Positions 8,393 through 16,900 of a stretch of 40,327 bases of DNA are shown here, one piece after another. The position numbers and the translations under genes were made by a program. The notes under the pieces are model-generated. The model searched no databases. It was not told the DNA's origin and worked only from the letters and a program-made list of their open reading frames with translations. The stretch lies in assembly GCA_963169875.1 (NCBI GenBank), contig CAUJEL010000118.1:1-40327 (forward strand), written 5' to 3'. Origin of the DNA: Candidatus Zhuqueibacterota bacterium (lineage in GTDB: Bacteria > Zhuqueibacterota > Zhuqueibacteria > Residuimicrobiales > Residuimicrobiaceae). The number at the start of each line of letters is the position of its first letter. Position 1 is the first letter of the stretch.

Positions 8393-10579
8393 CTAGCGCA
8401 TCTCCACTTTGTAATTCCCCGTCCAGGTGTAAGAATTGCCGGAGAATGTCACCTCATGCTTTTTATCCACAGAGGCTTCGCCATTATTGACCATGATCAC
8501 CCAGCGCAACTCCTTTTCGCCGCTCACCTCGATCACCGAGCCGGTCTCATTGTGGCCGATGACCTTGATCCCGGTCAACCTGCCCCTGGCGCCATTGGAC
8601 TGCTCGCGCGCTTCGTTGAAATGGCCGTGCGATTCGATGACCGAGGCGAAGAGATGATCCTGCGCCTGTGTACGGATCAGGAACAGGGGTTCGGAGAGCA
8701 GGTTGTAGTTCGGATCGTTGGCGCCGCTGCGGCCGAACAGAACCTCGCTGCCCGCTGCGGCTGCGGCGAGCAGGGTATAGTAGCGATTGCCATCGAGCCA
8801 GGTGATCTTGACAGGACCTTCCACCCGGGCCGATGCGGTGCGCCAGATATGCTGATAGCCGAAATCCGCGCCCAGCGGCGACTGCGCCGTGACATCAGGC
8901 TGATACTCGAAATTGGCCGTGATGAATTGTCCCTGATGATGGATCGGATAATCATAGACATGCATCTGATCGCTGTTGATGCGATAGAGATCGACCACCA
9001 CGGGATGGGGCAGGCGCTCATCCTGGATCAGAAAGAGCGTGCGCTGCATGGCTGTGCCGGGATAATAGCCTTCCGCATGGGCGCTCATGACCTGAACATC
9101 CGGATTGCTGGAATCGAAGAAATGGCGCTTCGCGGACATCTCATCGGCCTGCTTGCGGTTGGCAAGATTCTGACTCGTCTGATCCACGGTGACCGTGTTA
9201 TGGGCGATGGTCTGCATGGCGTAGGATTTGTTTTCCGGCAGATAACGGCCGCCCATTTTGGGCTCGATGTTGATCCAGCGGCAGAATCCATAATCCGGGA
9301 TGACCGACCGTCCCTGATCGTAATAGATAAAATGCAGTTTGTCGAAATGACCATGCCCTTCCCCGTGCACGCCGTATTTCATCAGCAGCATGGATTGCTT
9401 TTCCCCGGCGCCCAGGCGCAGAATCCCCAGTCCGCCTTGCCGACCATCATGTCCATCCGTGAACTCGATGCTGCCCCAATCCATGGGGGCGATTTTTTCC
9501 TGTGCGGCAAAGTCACGCGCCACCATCAAACCGGCGCCATTGATGATCACATCCTTCTGGATTTTTTTTACCGCCAGCAGATTGGGATCAGCGCCGTAGC
9601 GGCTATGGACCAGGTCATTGGCCATGATCATGCCGCTGTCGCGGATGTCCATGGTGCGCGAGGCATCGTTGATAGGCGGAAAAACGCCGTCCGGGAAGGT
9701 TGTCTGAACCGCCGAATAATAGGCTTTTTTGAGTATCTGATCGCGATAGGCATAAATTTTCAATTCGGGTTGATTGCGTTCGATGGCCTCGGCAAAGATG
9801 AAAAAAGGCTGCAAGGCATAGCGCGCATAATAGGGACCCTCCATGTAGTAGCCATCGGGTGAAAAGAGTAGGTCGAGCTGTTTGAGAAAACCGCCCACCC
9901 CGTCCTTGCGCGTCCCGTACAGGGCCATGTCGACCAGGTTTTTGTCTTCCAGTACATAGCCGATCAAGCCGATGGAGCAGACCGTCCAGGTGCCGTGATT
10001 GTGGATACGGTCGAATTCCTTGTGGTTTTCTGTGGTGAACCAGTCGATGATGAGGCGGAAGACATTTTTTTCAATGCGAGCGCGTGTTTCCGCGTCGAGC
10101 CAATCATAGATGCAATCGTAGGCCATGCTGGTATAGGTGAGCCAGAGGGTCTCGTTGAGCATCTGGTGAAACAGCTTGCCGGGCGCCTGGTCGCGGGATT
10201 GCGGATGTTTTCCCAGGGTTGGATAAAGCTTGGCATATTCCAACAGCATATCACGGATGAAGCGGGCATATTTTTCTTCACCCGTCAATGTGAAGCAGAC
10301 GCCGGCCTGGTACATCTCGCGGTAATTCTGTTTGTGACGCTCGTGTTCATAGCCGCCGCCTTCACCGGGCGGGGGAACCACGATGGGACTGGAAACTGCT
10401 TTATCCGCCGCTTTTTTCAGTTGGCTCAAGGAGTGATCAAAGAGCGTATATTTGCCGGTATTATTGTTTATCACGGCGGCTTCTTTTTTGTCGATGATCA
10501 GATTGGGCCGCTCTCCGGCAACAAGAGCAGTGCCAGTTGCGAAAAGGAATAAAAATAAGGAGGTATAAATTCGCCTCAT
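8393..10579 (-). CDS. PL17 oligoalginate lyase
   Basis: 728 residues with signal peptide MRRIYTSLFLFLFATGTALVAG. Exolytic lyase that cuts alginate oligomers by beta-elimination to 4,5-unsaturated mono-uronate, probably periplasmic since it lacks a T9SS sorting domain. The alginate-lyase toroid domain carries Asn194-His195 ('HNHGTW') and Tyr251 in 'EGPYYARYALQPF'. The heparinase II/III-type C-terminal domain carries 'GVHGEGHGHFDKLH' (His405/409/411) and Tyr446 in 'GRYLPENKSY'. Spacing agrees with the Asn, Tyr258, His and Tyr450 site known from Saccharophagus Alg17C. Length fits the family. GGGAG lies 9 nt before the ATG. Hairpin repeats R3, R2 and R1 follow the stop codon before the MFS gene. 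Confidence 0.94.
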   Translation of the reverse strand: MRRIYTSLFLFLFATGTALVAGERPNLIIDKKEAAVINNNTGKYTLFDHSLSQLKKAADKAVSSPIVVPPPGEGGGYEHERHKQNYREMYQAGVCFTLTGEEKYARFIRDMLLEYAKLYPTLGKHPQSRDQAPGKLFHQMLNETLWLTYTSMAYDCIYDWLDAETRARIEKNVFRLIIDWFTTENHKEFDRIHNHGTWTVCSIGLIGYVLEDKNLVDMALYGTRKDGVGGFLKQLDLLFSPDGYYMEGPYYARYALQPFFIFAEAIERNQPELKIYAYRDQILKKAYYSAVQTTFPDGVFPPINDASRTMDIRDSGMIMANDLVHSRYGADPNLLAVKKIQKDVIINGAGLMVARDFAAQEKIAPMDWGSIEFTDGHDGRQGGLGILRLGAGEKQSMLLMKYGVHGEGHGHFDKLHFIYYDQGRSVIPDYGFCRWINIEPKMGGRYLPENKSYAMQTIAHNTVTVDQTSQNLANRKQADEMSAKRHFFDSSNPDVQVMSAHAEGYYPGTAMQRTLFLIQDERLPHPVVVDLYRINSDQMHVYDYPIHHQGQFITANFEYQPDVTAQSPLGADFGYQHIWRTASARVEGPVKITWLDGNRYYTLLAAAAAGSEVLFGRSGANDPNYNLLSEPLFLIRTQAQDHLFASVIESHGHFNEAREQSNGARGRLTGIKVIGHNETGSVIEVSGEKELRWVIMVNNGEASVDKKHEVTFSGNSYTWTGNYKVEMR

Positions 10580-10848
10580 GTTGCATTTCTCCCGTATTCG
10601 ATTTTTCTTGTTTGTCTATAGCGTTTGTCACTGTTCGCCAAAAATTGCCAGTGCGCTGCCATCATCGGCGATGATGATGTGTTTTAAAAAATCCAACGTC
10701 CTTCATGTACTGATAATTGCGACGCTGAATGGCAGCTTCTGCAGTGTATGTATCAGTTCGAGCGTCTGACTCAGTCCAGCGGAGCGCAAGCGCAGGCTCG
10801 AGATGTTTAAATTCGCGTTTCAGCCCGAGCCAATAAAAACAGGGATTT
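10580..10848. other. 269-bp intergenic stretch without a supported gene
   Basis: Lies between the SDR stop and the PL17 start on the minus strand. No ORF with a ribosome binding site was seen. Minus-strand frames give short protein-like fragments interrupted by a stop (for example 'LNISSLRLRSAGLS' then 'RTLDFLKHIIIADD'), which may be gene debris, but this is weak. No member of either repeat family was found. It may hold an internal promoter, but none was convincing. Confidence 0.5.
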
Positions 10849-11610
10849 TCAAGGCATATACAATCCGCCGTTGATCTCCAGTGACTGGCCTGTCATATAG
10901 TCGGATAGTGCGGATGCGAGAAAGAGGACGATTTTGGCCACATCGTCCGCGCTGCCGGCCCTGCCCAGGGGAATGACGGAGGGCATTTTGTCCTGCGCCT
11001 CCTTCGAAGTGAAGGTATTATGAAAAGCGGTTTGGGCGATGAATCCGGGCGATACCGCATTCACAGTGATGCCAAAGGGCGCCAGTTCCTTGGCCAGCGA
11101 TTTGGTGAAGGTCCAGATGGCGCCTTTGGAAGCCGCATAGGCCGCGGCGCCGGGGCCGCCGCCGTCATGGGCCGCCTGCGAGGAAAAGTTGATGATTTTT
11201 CCCGCGCGCTTTTCCTTCATGTGCGGCAGGACCAGATGAGACATGACAAACGCGGTCTTCAAGTTGACATCCAGAACGGTCTGGAAATGGTCTTCATCGA
11301 AATCAGCCACCGGCACGCGTTTGACCAGGCCGCCGGCGTTGTTGATGAGAATGTCGATGCCGCCGAACTCCAGGGCCGCCTCCACCAGTTTTTGCGCCTC
11401 CTGTTTGCTGGTGACATCGGCGATGACGGCTTTAACCCGGCCGCCTCTCTCGCTGATGCCCTGCGCCACTTCTTCCAGTTTGGCCGGATTTTCATGATTG
11501 TTGATGACCACGGCCGCGCCGCTGGCGGCCAGCGTCTCCGCCACCGCCCTGCCAATGCCCTGGATGCTGCCGGTGACAATGGCTACCTTGTCTGTCAATG
11601 ATAATTCCAT
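10849..11610 (-). CDS. SDR-family oxidoreductase, probable DEH reductase
   Basis: 253 residues, classical short-chain dehydrogenase. The cofactor loop is 'TGSIQGIG' (13-20), 'NNAGG' is at 90-94, and the catalytic set is Ser144, Tyr158, Lys162 in YAASK. In alginate catabolism such enzymes reduce DEH to KDG with NAD(P)H. KduD-like enzymes of similar size do a related step in pectin catabolism, so the exact substrate is inferred from the neighbouring alginate lyases. 'VVINNHE' after the second strand lacks an obvious Arg for NADPH, so the cofactor is left open. AAGGAG sits 6 nt before the ATG inside the 13-bp gap after the PL6 gene, so the two are almost certainly co-transcribed. The ending 'LEINGGLYMP' is family-like. 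Confidence 0.85.
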   Translation of the reverse strand: MELSLTDKVAIVTGSIQGIGRAVAETLAASGAAVVINNHENPAKLEEVAQGISERGGRVKAVIADVTSKQEAQKLVEAALEFGGIDILINNAGGLVKRVPVADFDEDHFQTVLDVNLKTAFVMSHLVLPHMKEKRAGKIINFSSQAAHDGGGPGAAAYAASKGAIWTFTKSLAKELAPFGITVNAVSPGFIAQTAFHNTFTSKEAQDKMPSVIPLGRAGSADDVAKIVLFLASALSDYMTGQSLEINGGLYMP

Positions 11611-11623
11611 GATCGACTCCTTA

Positions 11624-13795
11624 TTAGTTGATCAAAATCATTTTTTTCATCACTGTGTATTCATTGCAACTCAATTGGTACAGATAGACGCCCGAGGCCA
11701 ACCGGGCGTTCGTGAAAGTGGAGACATAATCGCCAGGCTGCAGCACACGGTCCAGCAGCGTGGTTACTTCGCGGCCATGGGCGGTGAAGATGCGCAGAAT
11801 GGTGCGACCAGGTTTCCGGATTGAAAAGCGTATCTGCGTGCTTCCATTGAACGGATTGGGATAGTTTTGCTGCAGTTGATATTGCTGCAGCAGCGGCACT
11901 TGCCCCTGTACCTGACTGGTCTGCGAGAAAACGGCCAGGACCATTTTATCCCCATCCAGGACGAGACTATCCGGATTGGCCGTGCTGACCAGGTCGCCAT
12001 CAAATTGAACAAAGCGCCATCCTGAATCCGGGATGGCCGTTACATGCACCATTGTATGCGGCGGATAGTTCCCGCCGGGCGGATCCATCTCGACGCGGCC
12101 GCCGGAGGAGAAGACGAACACCGTGAGTTTATACAAAGTGGGCGTATCCGCCGCAAAGACCGCGCGCAGGGTGGTGTCGGCTTGCACAGAGATTTGCAGG
12201 GGATTTGCCGTGTCGTAATTCATGCCTTCCCAGCGCACAAACTTCCACCCGGCATTCGGGGTGGCTGTCAGCGTCACCGGAGTTCCTTTATCATAAACGC
12301 CTCCGGGCGGATCCAGGGCCACGTTCCCCGCGCCGGTTTTGAGAACCGTGACGACCAGGGGGATGGGATTTTTCATCCATTCAGGCATGACATCCTGCGC
12401 GGTGAGCGGCCGACGGTTCAGTGGATCCGCGCTCAACTGGTCGGCGCCCGCATCTTTTGGCATGCTCCGCGCCTGGCCATCCATGTCGTCCGCGATATAA
12501 TCGTATGAACCCGCGGCGGCGCCATACACCGGACTGCTGCTGCCCGGTCTCCACAAGGCATCCGTTGCGACCTGCAGTTCTGGATTGATGAAAGCGATTC
12601 CCGCAGGCTGCGAAATGCCCAGGGACGATCCCCAGAAAATATTGCCTTGCCAGGTCAGATTGACGGGTGCGTCCTCCTGGGTGACTACCTTATACTCCCC
12701 TTGCACGACGTTGTTGGCAATGATGCAGTCCTGCGGCGGCAGGCTGCGCTCACTGTCATGGCCGGCGCCGAGGATGAGCGGATAGCGGCAGTCGACAAAA
12801 GTGTTGAAGGCGACCACGGCTTTTTTGACCTGGAAATAGCGGTTCAACGGCGAATCGGGGACGCCGTTCATGATGGGCAGCGCGGATTTGAGGCTGCTGC
12901 CGTAAAGGCCTTCAAAGTAGTTGTTGTAGACCAGATGCTCTTCGCCGATGATGCGAACGCCGCCGGTTTCACTGCTGCGGTGGCCGAAAAAGAAATTGCC
13001 GGCCACGGTGCAGCGGTTGCCGTGGCGCAGAGTCAGGGCGCCTTCGCAATCGACAAAGGTGTTGTAGCGGTAAATATTTTCGCAGCTCTTGTTGGAGATG
13101 ACTTCGATCTCGCCGTTGCACCGTTCAAAATAGTTGTATTCCACGATGGTGCGCGAATTTTCCATGGAATAATCGCTGGTGCCGATGCGGATGGTCTCGC
13201 CGCCGTTTTCGCCCAGAGGCGGCCGATAAGCGAAATAGTTGTGATCGATGCGATGATGATGGGGATGATAGGGAAACCAGACCACCAGGGTGGTGCCCAT
13301 ATGGTTCTTGCCGGCGAAGTAGCAATGGTCGACCCGGTTGTAGGCGCCATAGAGCGACACCCATTTGTAATCCGTCGATTTGCTGGATGGATTATAGTTG
13401 ACGATGGCGCTGTTGGTGAGGCGGCAGTAGTTGGCTGCCGCGCCGGAGCGGAATTCCACCACCGCTCCGGAGGGGCTGTAGCCGCCCACGAAGCGCAATC
13501 CGTCCGCGATCAGATAAGAGCCGGAGAATCTCAGCGTCGAGGTTCCCGTGAGAATGACGGCGCCGGGTTTCTCGGCCCGCAGGACGATGGGATTAGTTTC
13601 GGTGCCAACACCTCTGAAAACAATGGCGGCATTGTTCCAGACGCCCGCGGCCATCAGGAGCGTGTCGCCGGGTTGGGCCTTGGCAAGTGCTGTGGTGATC
13701 TCCGCAACTGTTTTTACCGGATAGTTGGTGGCCTGGCCTGGGACAGTGACCAAGAGCATCAGGAGGAGTAGTGTTTTTATCAGAAAATGGTTCAT
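11624..13795 (-). CDS. PL6 (chondroitinase B-type) alginate lyase with two InlB-type repeats and T9SS sorting domain
   Basis: 723 residues. A signal peptide (to about 'PGQA') is followed by a right-handed beta-helix of roughly 430 residues typical of PL6. The key site is complete: calcium ligands Glu229 and Glu231 in 'NGEIEVISNKS', catalytic Lys236 and Arg257 in 'TLRHGN', spaced exactly like Glu243, Glu245, Lys250 and Arg271 of chondroitinase B. After the helix come two 'divergent InlB B-repeat' modules (about 480-625; motifs 'GGVYDKGTPVTLTATPNAGW' and 'RFVQFDGD'), then a T9SS C-terminal domain with 'QNYPNPFN' ending 'MKKMILIN'. It is therefore predicted to be secreted or cell-surface and to make oligomers for the TonB receptor. 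AAGG lies 6 nt before the ATG. Specificity (M, G or mixed) cannot be read from sequence. Confidence 0.93.
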   Translation of the reverse strand: MNHFLIKTLLLLMLLVTVPGQATNYPVKTVAEITTALAKAQPGDTLLMAAGVWNNAAIVFRGVGTETNPIVLRAEKPGAVILTGTSTLRFSGSYLIADGLRFVGGYSPSGAVVEFRSGAAANYCRLTNSAIVNYNPSSKSTDYKWVSLYGAYNRVDHCYFAGKNHMGTTLVVWFPYHPHHHRIDHNYFAYRPPLGENGGETIRIGTSDYSMENSRTIVEYNYFERCNGEIEVISNKSCENIYRYNTFVDCEGALTLRHGNRCTVAGNFFFGHRSSETGGVRIIGEEHLVYNNYFEGLYGSSLKSALPIMNGVPDSPLNRYFQVKKAVVAFNTFVDCRYPLILGAGHDSERSLPPQDCIIANNVVQGEYKVVTQEDAPVNLTWQGNIFWGSSLGISQPAGIAFINPELQVATDALWRPGSSSPVYGAAAGSYDYIADDMDGQARSMPKDAGADQLSADPLNRRPLTAQDVMPEWMKNPIPLVVTVLKTGAGNVALDPPGGVYDKGTPVTLTATPNAGWKFVRWEGMNYDTANPLQISVQADTTLRAVFAADTPTLYKLTVFVFSSGGRVEMDPPGGNYPPHTMVHVTAIPDSGWRFVQFDGDLVSTANPDSLVLDGDKMVLAVFSQTSQVQGQVPLLQQYQLQQNYPNPFNGSTQIRFSIRKPGRTILRIFTAHGREVTTLLDRVLQPGDYVSTFTNARLASGVYLYQLSCNEYTVMKKMILIN

Positions 13796-13882
13796 GAGAA
13801 ACCTTGTTTATCATCTGGTGCCAGGAACGGAGTGCCGGATCGATCGCAAAAGCGGGTGCAGCCTGTCCGAGCACGAGTTGCG

Positions 13883-13915
13883 GATGGACCCCATCAGGAG
13901 CAGGTGGAGCCCATC
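13883..13915 (-). repeat. Hairpin repeat, copy R4
   Basis: 33 bp. On the minus strand the arm GATGGGCTCCACC, a 7-nt loop TGCTCCT and the arm GATGGGGTCCATC pair over 13 positions with two G·U wobbles and one mismatch. It is the second unit of a 48-bp-period tandem pair with R5. A much decayed third unit may lie near 13840-13870. Confidence 0.8.
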
Positions 13916-13930
13916 CGTACACATCTTTCA

Positions 13931-13963
13931 GATGGACCCCACCAGGAGCAGGTGGAGCCCATC
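13931..13963 (-). repeat. Hairpin repeat, copy R5 (best copy)
   Basis: Begins 13 nt after the stop of the 1416-aa gene. In minus-strand RNA all 13 positions of GATGGGCTCCACC and GGTGGGGTCCATC pair (two as G·U) around loop TGCTCCT. On the plus strand the same positions give two A·C mismatches, so the structure favours RNA made in the direction of the operon. No T-tract follows, so it is not a standard terminator; mRNA processing or 3'-end protection is more likely. Confidence 0.82.
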
Positions 13964-13976
13964 CATTTTACCAAAA

Positions 13977-16900
13977 TTACTTGACCATGGTCATTTTGCG
14001 GATCGAGACAAAATCACCGGATTGGAGTTTGTAGAAATAGACGCCAGAAACCAGTTCCGGCACCTGCACCTGCATCGTATACCGCCCCGCTTCCATACGT
14101 TTGTCCACCAGCGTCGCCACCACGCGGCCCAACAGATCGAATATCTGCAATCTGGTTTGACCGGGATGCTTCAGGGCAAAGCTGATGGTCGTCGATGGAT
14201 TGAAGGGATTGGGATAATTCTGCTGCAGGGCATATTCCGTCGGCAGGCCCTCGGCCAGGTCGATTCCTGTGATCAGTTCGAATGCTGCCGTGATGGTTTT
14301 GCTCTGATCGAGCGTGACCTGAACCGGATTCTGTACGCTGCTGACGTCGCCGCTCCAGCCGACGAAATAGTGGGCTGAATCAGGCTCCGCGGTCAACGTG
14401 ACCACGGTATTCGGGTCATAGGTGTAGCCAATGGGCGGCGGCTCAACCACGATGTGTCCGGGGCCGGTGATGACAAGCGACAGTCCGACATGTGTCGGGG
14501 AATTGGTGGCCCAGCGCAGATCGCCCAATGCTTCACCGTCGTGGCCCATGCCATAGAGATGGGAGGATGGCAGCAGTGTGTAGTTGCCGTTGGCGGCATC
14601 TTCAAAGCGCGGGTCGATGCCCCAGATGGTGGACGCATCCACAACGCCATCGGTTGCCTTGATTTCCACTTTCGCCACCTGGAAGGTATCCACATCGGAA
14701 ACGAAACTGGGAATAGCGCCACTGCCCTGCACATCCATCAGATCGCCGTCGCGGCCGTGATTGGACAGGCGGCTGTTGGCGATGATGATGTCGCGCACCA
14801 CGGCGCCGCCGCTGTTCTTCAAATAGAACGCCCGCGTGGCCGAGTTGTTAATGGTGACATGTTCGATGATCACCGGCGCATCGGGGGTTCCTTCAGCCAG
14901 ATCGGAGTAGTAGCGCACGCACTCGGCATCGATGTTGGTGAAGGTGCAGTTGCGGACGATGAGCGAGTCGAGGCAGCGTTCGGTGACGTACTTTTCCGTC
15001 TCCGAGATGCGGATCGCCTCATAGCCGAAATTGGCGAACGTGCACTGCTCAAGACGAACCGTGCCCGCCACGATGTTGACATCAAACCGCACGGCATGAC
15101 CGTCCTTGTTGATGTCTTTCAATTCAAAAAAGTTCATCACATCGCAGTTGCGCAGCGTGATGTCGGTGCCCACTTTGACCTTTGTGCCATTGTCATAATC
15201 CCGCAAACGGATGGCGTATTTCATGCCGTGACTCTGCTCGTGACCGCCATCTATGACCACGCCGTCGATGGTTAAATCATCAAAGACGCGGAAGACGTCG
15301 AGATTGAGTTTTTCCGGATCGCTGTTGGTGATGACCGGTTTTTGCGCCAGACCCGGGGCCGCCACGATGGTCAACGGCGCCGTGACCGCCACGTCCTCGG
15401 TATTATAGGAAGTGTACAAACCGCCGCTGGTGGTCAGGATCAAGGTGTCGATTTTGCTGTTGTTGTTGGCGAATGCCACTGCATCGTAGAGGTCCCAGCT
15501 GGCATCGATCTCCAGGGCGCCGCGGGTGAAATCGATCTCTGCAAAGGTGGCGGTGATGGCTTTATCCGCATCCATGACAATCGAGTCCGGACTTGCAGCG
15601 GAGACGAGATCGCCGCTCCAGCCAACGAACTGCCAGCCGGGTGCGGCGGTTGCGGTCAGGTAGACCACGGCGCTGCTGTCATAGGTGCCGAGAATCGGCT
15701 GCGGATCGGCCGCCACGCTGCCCAGGCCTTCGGTTACCAGGTTAAGGGCGAACTGGGTGAAGACACTGGCAAAGGAGGCGGTGACGTGCATGGCCGAATC
15801 GACTGAAACCTGCACTGGATTGACAGCGCCGGCCAGATCGCCCTGCCATTCGACGAATTTCCAGTTATTCTGCGGCACGGCGGTCAGGGTCACCAGGGTG
15901 CCCTGAAAATACTGGCCGTTCACCGGCGCCGGATCGAGCATGACATGGCCGAGACCGAGCGTGTCCACCGTGAAGGCGACCTTGGGCGCCAGGTTTTCGA
16001 AAATGGCTTTGACGGTTTTGTGGTCATCCATGGTGATGGTGGCCACGGGATTGTCGGGCGGGAAAATCAACACGCCTTCCCAGCCCGCCAGTTTCCAGCC
16101 TGCGGCGGGATTAGCTGTCAAGGTGACTTCGGTGCCGGGATCATAGGCGCCGCCCGGCGGATTGAGCGCAACGGTGCCATTGCCTTCTAATTGAATCGTC
16201 AAGGTGAATTGATTGGGCGAGGCTTCCCAGCGCAGATCGCCCATGGCACGACCGTCATCGGCGGCGCCGCGGACCGGAGAATTGACCGCCAGCCGGTAAT
16301 CGCCCGTGGCCGGATCCTGGTACAGCGGATCGAGTTCCAGCATGCCGGCGCCGCTGACGGCGCTGCCTTCCAGTTTCACCGGTTTGGTGTTGAACAGATC
16401 CGAATAGGCAATGGACGAGTTCCCGTACAGCTGCACCGAGGCGCTGGCGGTTCCGCCCTGATTGGTAAAGATGCAGTTCTTGATCTGTACATCGTTGACA
16501 TTGGTGGGATAGAGGATGCGTTTGTTCTCGCGATAAGCGATGGAATCAAAGGTGCAGTGATTGATGCGTACCATGGGATCGCTGAATTCGAGATAGAGCG
16601 CTTCGCGGCCGATCTTGAAGAAAGAGCAATTGTCGATTTCCAGGTACTGGATGGTGGGGCCGCCGCCGGCGGTGCTCTCACGCAGCAGGATGGCCTCATT
16701 ATAGGCGCGCTGGAAGATCGTATTGGTGAAGACCAGGCTGTCGCCGATGGTCCAGGTGTGGCATTTCACCAGCGATTCCTTGGAGTCGTGCAACCAGCAG
16801 TCATCCACTTTCAAGACAAAATGGAAAGAGTCGGCTTCTGCGGCGATGTCCTCGGAACGGATGATGTTCTTCACAAAGGCCGCTCCGCCGTCGGCCGCAC

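Noticed and set aside
10600-10848. Possible gene remnant on the minus strand in the PL17-SDR gap
   Set aside because: Short protein-like fragments in one frame, broken by a stop, and no family recognisable with confidence.
13883-13963. CRISPR array (two 33-bp repeats, 15-bp spacer)
   Set aside because: Only two units, spacer too short, related copies scattered at other stop codons and no cas genes.
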